Assembly (NCBI RefSeq): GCF_018599245.1 | Contig: NZ_JAHEVJ010000006.1 | Coordinates: 62,001-126,000, forward strand | From: Aliiroseovarius lamellibrachiae | GTDB lineage: Bacteria > Pseudomonadota > Alphaproteobacteria > Rhodobacterales > Rhodobacteraceae | DNA length: 64,000 nt | Direction of reading: 5' to 3' | In this document: piece by piece, positions 26,378-35,677 of the stretch | How the letters are laid out: every line of letters begins with the position of its first letter | How positions within the stretch are numbered: position 1 is the first letter of the stretch | The notes under the pieces: model-generated | Databases searched by the model: none | What the model saw: only the letters and a program-made list of their open reading frames with translations | What the model was told of the DNA's origin: nothing | Program-made: the position numbers and the translations under genes

Positions 26378-27202
26378 ATGTTTCAAGCCTCCAGTAAAAA
26401 ACAGTCCCGGGTCGAGGCCGCGTGGTCGATGGGTGAGGTGATTTACCACGCCACCGTGCGCTCTGTGCGTCAGGCCCATTCTAACGCGCTGTTTGGTTTG
26501 CTGATCAATATGATGCAGACCATGATCCTGGTGGGGGTGTTTTTCCTGCTGTTCTCACTTATGGGGCGCGGCGGGGGCAAAGTTCGCGGCGATTTTCTGT
26601 TATACATCATGACCGGGATCTTCCTGTTCATGACCCATGTGAAAACCATGAAATCGGTCTCATCAGCCGCCGGGCCAACATCCTCGATGATGCAGCACGC
26701 CCCAATGAACACCTTTATTTCCATTTCTTCATCGGCGCTGAGCGAGCTTTATACCCAGGTGTTATCGGTGTCCGTGGTGCTGTCTATCTATGAATTATGG
26801 ACCGGGAATGTCACGTTTCAGCACATACAAGGTGTTGTGGGCATGTTTTTGTTGGCGTGGTTCTCCGGGCTCTGCGTCGGGCTAAATTTTCTGGCGCTTA
26901 AGCCGTGGTTCCCGCAATTTTCCAGAGTAGCAACACAGATCTATTCGCGCGCAAATATGATTGCCTCGGGGAAAATGTTCCTTGCCAATACGTTACCAAG
27001 TACAATGTTGGCGATGTTCGACTGGAACCCGCTGTTTCATATTATTGACCAAGCACGCGGCTTTACCTTTGTGAATTACAATCCTCATTACTCCAACACG
27101 CTCTATCCTCTTTTGGTGTCACTGGTGTTGTTGTTTACCGGCATGCTGGGCGAAAGCTATACCCGCAAACATGCATCCGCCAGTTGGGGAGCCAAAAATT
27201 GA
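26378..27202 (+). CDS. ABC-2 type polysaccharide export permease, KpsM-like
   Basis: 274-residue integral membrane protein with about six hydrophobic helices and the layout of ABC-2 permeases exporting capsule or LPS-type polysaccharides. The start at 26378 is chosen because the frame upstream overlaps the divergent cysQ and lacks family similarity. No ATP-binding partner (KpsT-like) is encoded anywhere nearby, so it must use one located elsewhere, or be an orphan. The next gene starts within its stop codon. Confidence 0.78.
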   Translation: MFQASSKKQSRVEAAWSMGEVIYHATVRSVRQAHSNALFGLLINMMQTMILVGVFFLLFSLMGRGGGKVRGDFLLYIMTGIFLFMTHVKTMKSVSSAAGPTSSMMQHAPMNTFISISSSALSELYTQVLSVSVVLSIYELWTGNVTFQHIQGVVGMFLLAWFSGLCVGLNFLALKPWFPQFSRVATQIYSRANMIASGKMFLANTLPSTMLAMFDWNPLFHIIDQARGFTFVNYNPHYSNTLYPLLVSLVLLFTGMLGESYTRKHASASWGAKN

Positions 27203-27816
27203 AGACTCTCTTTCTCATTGTTTTTACAGTACTTATTCCACTTCACCTTTCCGCAAACCCTTTCCCGGCGCTTTACAACGTCACAGGTGTCGCCAGCGAC
27301 GATGTCCTGAATGTCCGCGCCGCCCCACATGCAGGTGCGGAAAAGATTGGCGCGCTTTCTTATGCGCAAACTCAGGTCGAAGTCGTGTCCACCTCTGATG
27401 ATCACACATGGGGGTTGGTGAATATCGGCGAAGGCGCGGGTTGGGTTTCAATGGCCTATCTGCAACGCTTACCCGGGCAGGAATGGGGCAGCTTTAACAT
27501 GCCCGCCGGCTGCTACGGAACCGAACCGTTTTGGAGCGTGACAGGCATGCAAGGCGATCAAATCATCCTTGAAGAAACCTCTGACACACCGTTCACCTAC
27601 CACCTGATCGCCAGCATGAGCAGCATTGGCAACATCGGTTCACATTGGCTGGTTGGAGAGAATGGCGGGCGCAATATCCATATTACCTTCCGCCGAACCA
27701 GCTGTCACGACGGCATGTCGGATCGTGAATATGGTTTGGCTGTGGATCTCTATGCCGACACAGACGACAACGGTCCGCTGGCGCTGACAGGGTGTTGCTT
27801 GCTGGCACCACAATAG
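27199..27816 (+). CDS. exported SH3b-domain protein
   Basis: 205 residues starting at TTG (27199), which overlaps the preceding TGA and has GGGGAG 8 bases upstream. A signal peptide (MKTLFLIVFTVLIPLHLSA) is followed by a bacterial SH3 domain: VASDDVLNVRAAPHAG, VNIGEGAGWVS (around 30-85). The rest is an uncharacterised Cys-containing domain (Cys in AGCYG, TSCHDG, TGCCLL). SH3b domains usually bind peptidoglycan or peptides; the target here is unknown. Confidence 0.78.
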   Translation: MKTLFLIVFTVLIPLHLSANPFPALYNVTGVASDDVLNVRAAPHAGAEKIGALSYAQTQVEVVSTSDDHTWGLVNIGEGAGWVSMAYLQRLPGQEWGSFNMPAGCYGTEPFWSVTGMQGDQIILEETSDTPFTYHLIASMSSIGNIGSHWLVGENGGRNIHITFRRTSCHDGMSDREYGLAVDLYADTDDNGPLALTGCCLLAPQ

Positions 27817-27831
27817 CGCGAACAAGCTTGG

Positions 27832-28449
27832 CTAGCGCACGACGCGAAGGGTCAGATTGATCCGCCCATGGTGCGGTAGAAGATCGCTGGACCCAAACCG
27901 CAAACGGTCCACACCGTGAAAGGCCAAGCGCGCCGCGCCGCCCAACACCAAGACGTCCCCGGAATTCAGCCACGTTGATTGTGTCTTGCCGCCCCGTGTG
28001 GTGCTGCCGATGCGAAACAACGCATCATCACCAAGCGAGAGCGACACAACCGGAAAGCTGAAATCCCCCTCATCGCTGTCTTGGTGAAGCCCCATTTTGG
28101 CCCCCTCGCCGTAATAGTTCACCAAGCCGCAATCAGGTGGCACATCACATCCAGACACGGCGCGCCAAACATCCAACACCTCGGGTGGAATATCCGGCCA
28201 CACCCCACCCGCTGGATGAAGCGCGTCATAACGATATCCGCGCCGGTCACTGACCCAACCAACCCGCCCACAAGAGGTCATGCGCACTGACATTTTCTTG
28301 CCCGACGCCGTCACCGGGTGGAAAAGTGGCGCGTCGGCCACAACCCGCCGCACGGCATTTACCATCACCAATTGGGCGTCACGATCCAACAACCCCTTGA
28401 AAATTTTCGCCCCATTAAGGTCCAGAGGGGCTAAATCTTGCGAAAACAT
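27832..28449 (-). CDS. alkB: DNA oxidative demethylase AlkB
   Basis: Fe(II)/2-oxoglutarate dioxygenase that repairs 1-methyladenine and 3-methylcytosine. About 205 residues from the ATG at 28449; a longer frame to 28518 overlaps the dnaK promoter and is rejected. The iron ligands are in LHQDSDEG (HxD), with a distal His in [10 protein letters not shown]; the 2OG-binding arginines are in [10 protein letters not shown] at the C-terminus. It is unrelated to the alkane hydroxylase at the window start despite the shared name. It is divergent from dnaK. Confidence 0.92.
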   Translation of the reverse strand: MFSQDLAPLDLNGAKIFKGLLDRDAQLVMVNAVRRVVADAPLFHPVTASGKKMSVRMTSCGRVGWVSDRRGYRYDALHPAGGVWPDIPPEVLDVWRAVSGCDVPPDCGLVNYYGEGAKMGLHQDSDEGDFSFPVVSLSLGDDALFRIGSTTRGGKTQSTWLNSGDVLVLGGAARLAFHGVDRLRFGSSDLLPHHGRINLTLRVVR

Positions 28450-28503
28450 GTCCAAAACCCTGAAAATGACTCGTTTTTTTGCACAAAACCCACCCTTCAA
28501 AAG

Positions 28504-28535
28504 CTTGCAGGGGTGCATTTGCCTTCTTATATACG
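28504..28535 (+). promoter_or_regulatory. RpoH (sigma-32) promoter of dnaK
   Basis: CTTG at 28504-28507, an 18-base spacer, then CTTATATACG at 28526-28535. This fits the alphaproteobacterial heat-shock consensus CTTG-N17/18-CYTATnTnnG at every fixed position. The leader to the dnaK ATG is about 100 bases. Confidence 0.8.
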
Positions 28536-28641
28536 CCGAGACGCTGAGTGTGGACGATCCATATTCGGCTGGAAATTGGGATCAGGGGCCGATGCTTTGC
28601 AAGGTCGGTTCCTTAAACATCGCCTAGAAGAGGATATAAGT

Positions 28642-30561
28642 ATGGCCAAAGTCATTGGTATTGACCTCGGGACCACCAACTCCTGCGTTGCCATCATGGA
28701 TGGTTCACAGCCCCGAGTTATCGAAAACGCCGAGGGTGCCCGCACCACCCCATCAATTGTCGCCTTTAAAGACGACGAACGTCTGGTTGGCCAAGCCGCC
28801 AAACGCCAAGCTGTGACCAACCCGGACAACACCATCTTTGGTGTGAAACGTCTGATCGGTCGTCGCGCAGATGATGCGAACCTTGCTAAAGATAAAAAGC
28901 ACCTTCCATTTGCCGTTGTTGACGGTGGCAATGGGGATGCATGGGTCGAAGCCTCGGGTGAGAAATACTCCCCCTCGCAAATCTCGGCCTTTATTCTTGG
29001 CAAGATGAAAGAAACCGCCGAGAGCTATCTTGGCGAAGACGTGACCCAAGCGGTCATCACCGTTCCTGCCTATTTCAACGACGCCCAGCGTCAGGCCACC
29101 AAAGACGCCGGTAAAATTGCCGGTCTCGAAGTGCTGCGGATCATCAACGAGCCGACAGCGGCGGCCCTGGCCTATGGTCTGGACAAAGAAGAAACCCAAA
29201 CCATCGCGGTCTATGACCTTGGTGGCGGTACCTTCGATGTGACCATTCTGGAAATCGACGACGGCTTGTTCGAAGTGAAATCGACCAACGGCGACACCTT
29301 CCTGGGTGGCGAAGACTTCGATATGCGCATCGTGCAGTATCTGGTCGACGAGTTCAAAAAAGAGAACCAGGTTGACCTGTCGAAAGACAAGATGGCCCTG
29401 CAGCGTCTGAAAGAAGCCGCTGAGAAAGCCAAGATCGAACTGTCGTCCGCACAAACCACCGAGATCAACCAGCCGTTCATCTCGATGGGTGCAGATGGTG
29501 CGCCACTTCACATGGTGATGAAGCTGACCCGCGCCAAGTTGGAAAGCCTTGTGGCAGAGCTGATCAAACGCTCGCTCAAGCCTTGTCAGGCCGCGCTGAA
29601 AGATGCCGGTTTGTCCACCGGCGACATCGACGAAGTGGTTTTGGTCGGTGGTATGACCCGCATGCCGCGCGTTGTGGAAGAAGTGACCAAATTCTTCGGC
29701 AAAGAGCCGCATAAAGGTGTGAACCCGGACGAAGTTGTGGCCATGGGCGCCGCCATTCAGGCCGGCGTTCTGCAGGGTGACGTTAAGGATGTTGTGCTGC
29801 TCGACGTGACCCCGCTGTCACTGGGCATCGAAACGCTGGGTGGCGTGTTCACCCGTCTGATCGACCGCAACACCACGATCCCGACCAAAAAGTCGCAAAT
29901 CTTCTCGACCGCCGAAGACAGCCAAAACGCAGTGACCCTGCGGGTGTTCCAAGGTGAACGTGAGATGGCCGCGGACAACAAGATGCTTGGCCAGTTCAAT
30001 CTGGAAGACATCCCACCCGCACCACGCGGCATGCCGCAGATCGAAGTGACCTTTGACATCGACGCCAACGGCATCGTTGAAGTGGCCGCCAAAGACAAAG
30101 GCACCAACAAAGAGCACAAGATCACCATCCAAGCCTCGGGTGGTTTGTCGGACGAAGACATCGAAGCCATGGTGAAAGATGCCGAAGCCAACGCCGACGC
30201 CGATAAAGAGCGTAAAGAGTTGGTCGAAGCCCGCAACCAAGCCGAAAGCCTGATCCACTCGACCGAAAAATCGATGGAAGAGCATAACGACAAGGTTGAC
30301 CCAACCACGATTGAGGCCATCGAACTGGCAATTGCCGCGCTGAAGGACGATCTGGAAAAAGACGATATCGCAGCTGACAAGCTGAAGTCTGGTGTTCAGA
30401 ACGTCACCGAAGCGGCGATGAAGTTGGGCGAGGCGATTTACAAGTCGCAGCAAGAAGAAGCTGCCGGTGAAGAGCCAGAAGAAGCCGAAGGCCCTCGTGC
30501 CGCAGACGACGATATTGTTGACGCCGATTTCGAAGACCTCGACGGCGACAAACGCTCGTAA
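28642..30561 (+). CDS. dnaK: chaperone DnaK (Hsp70)
   Basis: ATP-dependent chaperone of 639 residues, the standard length. It begins with [14 protein letters not shown], includes the phosphate-2 motif [12 protein letters not shown] and the adenosine region, and ends in a typical acidic tail with [13 protein letters not shown]. The ATG at 28642 is preceded by AGAGGATATAAG; the frame remains open upstream but that part lies over the promoter. dnaJ follows in the same direction. Confidence 0.98.
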   Translation: MAKVIGIDLGTTNSCVAIMDGSQPRVIENAEGARTTPSIVAFKDDERLVGQAAKRQAVTNPDNTIFGVKRLIGRRADDANLAKDKKHLPFAVVDGGNGDAWVEASGEKYSPSQISAFILGKMKETAESYLGEDVTQAVITVPAYFNDAQRQATKDAGKIAGLEVLRIINEPTAAALAYGLDKEETQTIAVYDLGGGTFDVTILEIDDGLFEVKSTNGDTFLGGEDFDMRIVQYLVDEFKKENQVDLSKDKMALQRLKEAAEKAKIELSSAQTTEINQPFISMGADGAPLHMVMKLTRAKLESLVAELIKRSLKPCQAALKDAGLSTGDIDEVVLVGGMTRMPRVVEEVTKFFGKEPHKGVNPDEVVAMGAAIQAGVLQGDVKDVVLLDVTPLSLGIETLGGVFTRLIDRNTTIPTKKSQIFSTAEDSQNAVTLRVFQGEREMAADNKMLGQFNLEDIPPAPRGMPQIEVTFDIDANGIVEVAAKDKGTNKEHKITIQASGGLSDEDIEAMVKDAEANADADKERKELVEARNQAESLIHSTEKSMEEHNDKVDPTTIEAIELAIAALKDDLEKDDIAADKLKSGVQNVTEAAMKLGEAIYKSQQEEAAGEEPEEAEGPRAADDDIVDADFEDLDGDKRS

Positions 30562-30576
30562 CTCTCCTTAGGCAAC

Positions 30577-30604
30577 GGGATGGCCTGCTTCTGCGGGCCA
30601 TCCC
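30577..30604 (+). terminator. dnaK-dnaJ intergenic hairpin
   Basis: A perfect 9-base inverted repeat (30577-30585 with 30596-30604) with a 10-base loop. There is no T-tract, and a dnaJ ribosome site follows immediately, so it probably reduces or processes readthrough into dnaJ rather than ending the transcript. Confidence 0.6.
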
Positions 30605-30625
30605 CCTCCTCACAGGAGAATACCA

Positions 30626-31774
30626 ATGTCAAAACGTGATTATTATGATGTTCTGGGGGCCCAGAAAGGCGCGTCTTCGGACGAGCTGAAAAAGGCCTAT
30701 CGCAGAAAAGCGAAAGAGCTTCACCCGGATCGCAACTCCGACAATCCTGACGCCGAAGCGCAGTTCAAAGAAGTGAACGAAGCGTATGAGGTGTTGAAAG
30801 ACGGTGACAAAAAGGCGGCTTATGACCGCTATGGTCATGCGGCTTTCGAAGGGGGCATGGGGTCGCGTCATGGCGGCGGGGCGGGTCAAGGCGACTTTGC
30901 CAGCGCGTTCTCAGACGTGTTTGACGACCTGTTTGGCGACTTTATGGGTGGCCAAGGCGGGGGTCGCGGTGGTGGTCGTTCGCGCGCACAACGCGGGTCT
31001 GACCTGCGCTATAACCTGCGTGTGACGCTGGAAGAGGCCTTCACCAGTATCCAGCAAACCATCAATGTCCCCACCTCTGTCAGCTGCGAAGGCTGTAACG
31101 GAACCGGTGCTGAATCCGGTGCGGAACCCACCATGTGTCCGACCTGTTCAGGCATGGGGAAGGTCCGCGCGCAACAGGGTTTCTTTACCGTTGAACGCGC
31201 TTGTCCCACCTGTCAGGGTATGGGTCAGATGATCAAGAACCCCTGCAAATCTTGCGGTGGTGCTGGGCGGACGGAAAAAGAACGCTCGCTGTCTGTGAAC
31301 ATCCCGGCGGGTGTTGAAACCGGCACGCGCATTCGTCTTGCTGGCGAAGGCGAAGCGGGGCTGCGTGGCGGACCCTCTGGCGATCTTTACATCTTTATCG
31401 AGGTGCAACCGCATCAGATTTTCGATCGCGAAGGCACGCATCTTCACTGTCGCATTCCCGTTTCAATGACCTCTGCCGCCCTTGGCGGAGACATCGAAGT
31501 GCCAACCATCGACGGCGGACGTTCACGCGTGAAAATTCCAGCCGGAAGCCAATCTGGCCGCCAAATGCGCCTGCGCAGCAAAGGCATGCCCGGCTTGCGG
31601 GGTGGCCCGGTGGGCGACATGTATATCGAGCTGTCCGTGGAAACACCGGTCAATCTGACCTCTCGCCAAAAAGAAATGCTGCGGGAATTTGAAAACATGT
31701 CCGAAGAGAACAACCCCGAAAGCACCAATTTCTTTTCCAAAGTGAAGGGATTTTGGGACGGGATGACCTCATAG
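30626..31774 (+). CDS. dnaJ: co-chaperone DnaJ
   Basis: 382-residue J-protein stimulating DnaK ATPase. The J domain (1-70) has HPD in LHPDRN. A Gly-rich region follows (70-130). Four zinc-binding CxxCxGxG repeats are intact ([32 protein letters not shown]). The C-terminal substrate-binding domain is complete. Ribosome site ACAGGAGAA precedes the ATG. Confidence 0.98.
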   Translation: MSKRDYYDVLGAQKGASSDELKKAYRRKAKELHPDRNSDNPDAEAQFKEVNEAYEVLKDGDKKAAYDRYGHAAFEGGMGSRHGGGAGQGDFASAFSDVFDDLFGDFMGGQGGGRGGGRSRAQRGSDLRYNLRVTLEEAFTSIQQTINVPTSVSCEGCNGTGAESGAEPTMCPTCSGMGKVRAQQGFFTVERACPTCQGMGQMIKNPCKSCGGAGRTEKERSLSVNIPAGVETGTRIRLAGEGEAGLRGGPSGDLYIFIEVQPHQIFDREGTHLHCRIPVSMTSAALGGDIEVPTIDGGRSRVKIPAGSQSGRQMRLRSKGMPGLRGGPVGDMYIELSVETPVNLTSRQKEMLREFENMSEENNPESTNFFSKVKGFWDGMTS

Positions 31775-31844
31775 GGCACCAAGACAGTCTAAAGCAGAGG
31801 CGTTTGTTAACCTTTGCTTTACCAAAGCGTGGAAGGGTTGGTGT

Positions 31845-32615
31845 ATGGCACATCAACCCTTTTCTTTTGGCGAAAGGCCACAATCACTGTTTGATACGGA
31901 CGAGGCGATGCCCGTTCCCGTGAAGCAGGAAAAAGGCCGCCTGCCCTCTTACATCAAAGATCACCGCAAGCGATTGCGCGATCGCTTTATGTCTGGTGGT
32001 GCCGCGGCCTTGCCGGATTACGAAATGCTCGAACTCGTGCTTTTTCGTGCCATCCCACGTCAGGACGTAAAGCCCTTGGCGCGGCGCTTGCTGGACCGGT
32101 TTGGGGATTTCAACGGGGTGATTTCCGCCCCAATTGTGCGCCTTCAGGAACAAGCCGGCGTTGGTCCATCCGTCATTACAGAACTTAAGATCGTCGAAGC
32201 AGCCGCACATCGTTTGGCGCGCTCTCGCGTGATGCAGCGCCATGTGATTTCATCTTGGGACAGCTTGATCGACTATTGCCACACCACCATGGCGCACCGG
32301 GAAACCGAACAGTTTCGCGTGCTTTATCTGGATAAGAAAAACGTGCTGGTGGCCGATGAAGAACAAGCCAAAGGCACCGTGGACCACGTCCCGGTTTATC
32401 CACGCGAAGTGGTCAAACGCGCTTTGGAACTAAACGCCTCTGCGCTTATTTTGGTGCACAACCATCCATCCGGGGATCCAACCCCATCAGACAGTGACAT
32501 GCAGATGACGCGGCAAGTGGAACACGCCGCAACAGCGCTGGGGATTACGCTGCATGATCATTTGGTGATTGGGAAATCGGATGAGCTGAGTTTTCGGGCC
32601 CAGGGATTTCTTTGA
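31845..32615 (+). CDS. radC: RadC/JAB-domain DNA repair-like protein
   Basis: 256 residues. The N-terminal helix-hairpin-helix ([15 protein letters not shown], around 60-75) is followed by a JAMM metalloprotease-type domain with [14 protein letters not shown] (around 204). The actual cellular role of RadC is unsettled despite the DNA-repair name. It stands alone between dnaJ and the convergent PstS-OmpA gene. Confidence 0.9.
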   Translation: MAHQPFSFGERPQSLFDTDEAMPVPVKQEKGRLPSYIKDHRKRLRDRFMSGGAAALPDYEMLELVLFRAIPRQDVKPLARRLLDRFGDFNGVISAPIVRLQEQAGVGPSVITELKIVEAAAHRLARSRVMQRHVISSWDSLIDYCHTTMAHRETEQFRVLYLDKKNVLVADEEQAKGTVDHVPVYPREVVKRALELNASALILVHNHPSGDPTPSDSDMQMTRQVEHAATALGITLHDHLVIGKSDELSFRAQGFL

Positions 32616-32635
32616 CGCTTACAAAGCGACATTGG

Positions 32636-34204
32636 TCATCCCGGCCCGTTAACCCAGACCTCGACCCGCCGATTAACACCCCTGCCCCAAGCATTTTCAT
32701 CGCAGGCCATTGGCAACGCCTCGCCAAACGCTTCGGTCAAAATCGTGACGCGTTCGGGGTCAAACCCTTCAACTTGCGCCAGCACGGCCCGACGCACCGC
32801 ATCCGCCCTTTTGCGCGCCAGTTTCAGGTTTGCGGCGGCGCCTCCCTGCCCATCGGAGAACCCCACAAAGCTGAGCTGTTTTCCATCAAAACGTCCGGCC
32901 TCAAACGCGCGCGCCAGCAAGGTGACGTTCGAGCGCGACGGAGCATCTAAATAGGTCGAGCCCCCCTCAAACCGGAACGTCAAAGACAGCCGGTGCTGCC
33001 GCGTCACAAACGCAGACAGGCGCTGCAGGTCGGAAAGCGTCACCTCGGGTCCGGCCTGTGCAATAGCATTGGCAAGGCGGTCCCCTTGATGCGACAGCGG
33101 CACATCAGAGATTGCCTGATCCACAAACCCCGCTCTGCGCGTCACCAATTGGGCTGCATCACTGCGCAAATAGTTCAGAAACTCACGCCCAAACTGCGGC
33201 ATCCGACGCTCTGGAAGATACAGGTAAGTTGGCGTGGTCAACGGATAATCTTCGGCTTTAATGGCCAAGGGGGTGGCGTCCACGCCAAACCCGCAGCGCC
33301 CCGAAAGTTGTACGATTTCACCGCTGCCCACATTGGTAAAAGGCGTAATTCCGATGCCAAAAGGGTCGCGCGACACCGCATCAAGCAATTCAGCATTGTC
33401 AGGCAGGCGTATCACGTTTTTCGCAAGTCGCACACCTTGCGCCGAGATCACCTTTTTCTCGAAAACCGCGGTGAACCCGGTGTTTTCGGTCAGCAAATAG
33501 GCCGTGATCGGGGCGTCTTCCCCGCCGAGCGCCTTCCAATTGGTGATCTTGCCCGCATAGATCGCCGCCAATTGCGACATAGACATGCGGCGCACCGGGT
33601 TGCCGGGCGACACCACTGGCACCAGGCCATCCAGCGCAAGCACCCGCGCCTGTCGGTGGCTGCGCAAGTCACCCATGCCCGCCTCATACGCCATCACGCG
33701 TTCACGCGAACTAACTTCGCGTTGGGACAGCACCATATCCGCCTCATGCCCCAGAAGGTCTGCAAACCCTTCGCCCGAAGACGTAAGATGAATGGTGACA
33801 CGCGCGGCCTCTTGCCCGCTGTCCCCTTCATAAAGGGTGTAAAAGATGCTTGGGCCGGGCTGCTCCTCGCGCTTCAAGGCGTACCCCTGTCGCAGCGCAA
33901 ACCCCTCGACCAAAGCGGGCAACAATACAGCACCCAGGTTTTGCGACCCAGAGATCACCAGATCCGCGACAAAGGGACCAAGGCTTGGACACCCCGGACC
34001 ATCGCAACTGACGCCGGAGCCATCCACCGTCAGGATGCCATAGTCGGTTTCAATGCGATAAAAGGCGCCGTCATAACCGATCAATGTGCCGGACAGCGTA
34101 ATGGACCCATCCCGCGCAATCAGCGTGATATCATCCGCAGAGGCTTGATCCACCTGCCAAAAAAGGGAAAGTGCGGCGCAAAGCACCGCACGCAGATAGG
34201 TCAT
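32636..34204 (-). CDS. PstS-like binding domain fused to OmpA domain
   Basis: 522 residues from the ATG at 34204, with a signal peptide (LRAVLCAALSLFWQVDQASA). The middle (around 90-380) resembles periplasmic phosphate-binding proteins (PBP_like; QLAAIYAGKITNWKALGG is characteristic). The C-terminal 120 residues are an OmpA/MotB peptidoglycan-binding domain (FVGFSDGQGG, NLKLARKRADAVRR, GRGVNRRVEVWV). Such a fusion would tether a solute-binding domain to the cell wall. No PstCAB genes are adjacent, so high-affinity import is not indicated; a sensing or periplasmic scavenging role is possible. Confidence 0.8.
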   Translation of the reverse strand: MTYLRAVLCAALSLFWQVDQASADDITLIARDGSITLSGTLIGYDGAFYRIETDYGILTVDGSGVSCDGPGCPSLGPFVADLVISGSQNLGAVLLPALVEGFALRQGYALKREEQPGPSIFYTLYEGDSGQEAARVTIHLTSSGEGFADLLGHEADMVLSQREVSSRERVMAYEAGMGDLRSHRQARVLALDGLVPVVSPGNPVRRMSMSQLAAIYAGKITNWKALGGEDAPITAYLLTENTGFTAVFEKKVISAQGVRLAKNVIRLPDNAELLDAVSRDPFGIGITPFTNVGSGEIVQLSGRCGFGVDATPLAIKAEDYPLTTPTYLYLPERRMPQFGREFLNYLRSDAAQLVTRRAGFVDQAISDVPLSHQGDRLANAIAQAGPEVTLSDLQRLSAFVTRQHRLSLTFRFEGGSTYLDAPSRSNVTLLARAFEAGRFDGKQLSFVGFSDGQGGAAANLKLARKRADAVRRAVLAQVEGFDPERVTILTEAFGEALPMACDENAWGRGVNRRVEVWVNGPG

Positions 34205-34298
34205 AGGCCGCCCCTGCACTACAGAATTCGTTCGACGTAATTATGGCCCAAATTGCCCCAGCAAAACAGTCTTTCTGTCACATATCGGCAGCCTGTTG

Positions 34299-34331
34299 CC
34301 TTTGCGCTTATCCAAGCTGAAAGCGCAAAGG
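34299..34331. terminator. hairpin between two minus-strand genes
   Basis: A perfect 11-base inverted repeat (34299-34309 with 34321-34331, loop 11) lies in the 135-base gap just downstream of the PstS-OmpA start. It lacks a T-tract in either direction, so its role as terminator or leader hairpin is uncertain. Confidence 0.5.
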
Positions 34332-34339
34332 CCTGATCT

Positions 34340-35461
34340 TTAATTCAAAGCGATCTTAAGATCCTGCGGCAAGCCTTGCAGCACCAGAAACTCGCCTATG
34401 GCATCACAGCCCGGCGCGGAAATTGATACGCTCGATTCAACCGGCGCGGTTGATCCATTGGCCCGCAGGAATGTCCCGGCCACCGGCACATTACAGGTGG
34501 TTTCCAGAACCTGCGCCTCGATCGAAATCTCAGGGCCTGACATCGACCGCATCATCGTCGCGGGATATGTATAAATGTCAGCGGCATAACCTTGCGACAC
34601 CGAACCAAGCATGGTGACAAAGCCACCCTGCCCTTGGGTGATACGATCAGCGTTGCCGGGTGCCTCTGCCCAAATATGACCTTCCCCGCCATAATCCGCG
34701 CCCTCTTCAAACGCATGAAGTTGCAGGCCAGTGGCCCCTTCCCACACCAGGGCAGCACGGCGGTAAAGGCCAGCATCCGGGATCGTCAGATCAATTTCCG
34801 TAAAGGCCCCATCCGCGAGGCGCGCAACAATTTTGGCATCCTTCATCAATGCAGGCAGCACATAAGAACCGTTGCCATTTTCATTTAGACGTTCGGTAAA
34901 GCGCAGCCCCGCATGAGAGAATTCCACCTCTGCGTTTGCGCTACATGGGGCTGCAACATCAAGGGTGATCATCGCCATTTTTGCAGGGGTCGCAGCCAGC
35001 GACAAAGAGCAGTTATGCGCGGGTTCAGCATCCGCCAACACCGGTGCGATATCAGGTGCAACGTCACCCAAAGCGGCAAGTTTGGTTGCTTCAGCCGGAT
35101 CAGGTTGCGCCGAAATCGGGTCGGAGGCGCGCAGGTCACTTTGCTCATTCGCCAGTTTTTCCGCATCGACAGGCGCCGTGACAGAAGGCGCGTCCGTAAC
35201 AGCGACCGTAAGAGAAGCATCTGCGGCGGCGGGCTGGGCTTGTTCCGTGGTTACGCCGGGCAACACCGATGCGGCTTGCACCTGCGCGACGGGCGCATCA
35301 AGTGGGGCCACGTTCGCCGGTTGACCGCTTTGCATATAATAGCCAGTGCCCAGTGCAATGGCCAAAGTGGCCACCGCGGTTCCTGCCCGCTTTTTATCAA
35401 TTCCCTGCAGATCGATGCTTTTCAGATCGATCGCCTTCAACCGCTCAACGATGTCACGCAT
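34340..35461 (-). CDS. anchored periplasmic protein of unknown function
   Basis: 373 residues. A basic N-terminus (DIVERLKAIDLKSIDLQGID, then KKR) and one hydrophobic helix (around 28-43) suggest an inner-membrane anchor. An Ala/Val/Pro-rich linker to about residue 140 precedes a beta-rich domain with Cys-containing strands (CSLSLAA, APCSAN, TTCNVPV, APGCD). I do not recognise the family. It lies downstream of secA on the same strand after a 216-base gap. Confidence 0.6.
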   Translation of the reverse strand: MRDIVERLKAIDLKSIDLQGIDKKRAGTAVATLAIALGTGYYMQSGQPANVAPLDAPVAQVQAASVLPGVTTEQAQPAAADASLTVAVTDAPSVTAPVDAEKLANEQSDLRASDPISAQPDPAEATKLAALGDVAPDIAPVLADAEPAHNCSLSLAATPAKMAMITLDVAAPCSANAEVEFSHAGLRFTERLNENGNGSYVLPALMKDAKIVARLADGAFTEIDLTIPDAGLYRRAALVWEGATGLQLHAFEEGADYGGEGHIWAEAPGNADRITQGQGGFVTMLGSVSQGYAADIYTYPATMMRSMSGPEISIEAQVLETTCNVPVAGTFLRANGSTAPVESSVSISAPGCDAIGEFLVLQGLPQDLKIALN

Positions 35462-35623
35462 GACTGCCTCCTATAAGATTATTTCATCCTCATAGTGGCA
35501 GGCGAATGTGCCGGATTTACGGAGGTGTTGTGGAAATTTCGATGCGAAGAGACACAGGAATATCGTTAATTTTCAGACAACTACACCGCCCCTGCCGCAT
35601 TTTTGCCCAAGGCCAAACATGAT

Positions 35624-35653
35624 TGCGCCCCACCGATCGCTCGGCGGGGCGCA
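35624..35653. terminator. long hairpin downstream of secA
   Basis: A 13-base stem with one mismatch (35624-35636 with 35641-35653), loop 4, lies directly after the secA stop in the minus direction. It is GC-rich but without a T-run on the minus strand, and probably ends the secA transcript or protects its 3' end. Confidence 0.6.
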
Positions 35654-35677
35654 TAAAGTTTTAACCGTTTTGCTGGC

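Noticed and set aside
28438-28641. N-terminal extension of DnaK
   Set aside because: It covers the RpoH promoter and is absent from the family; the ATG at 28642 has the right start and gives the standard length.
32993-34240. 415-residue open frame on the plus strand
   Set aside because: Antisense to the PstS-OmpA gene, whose domains are clear on the minus strand.
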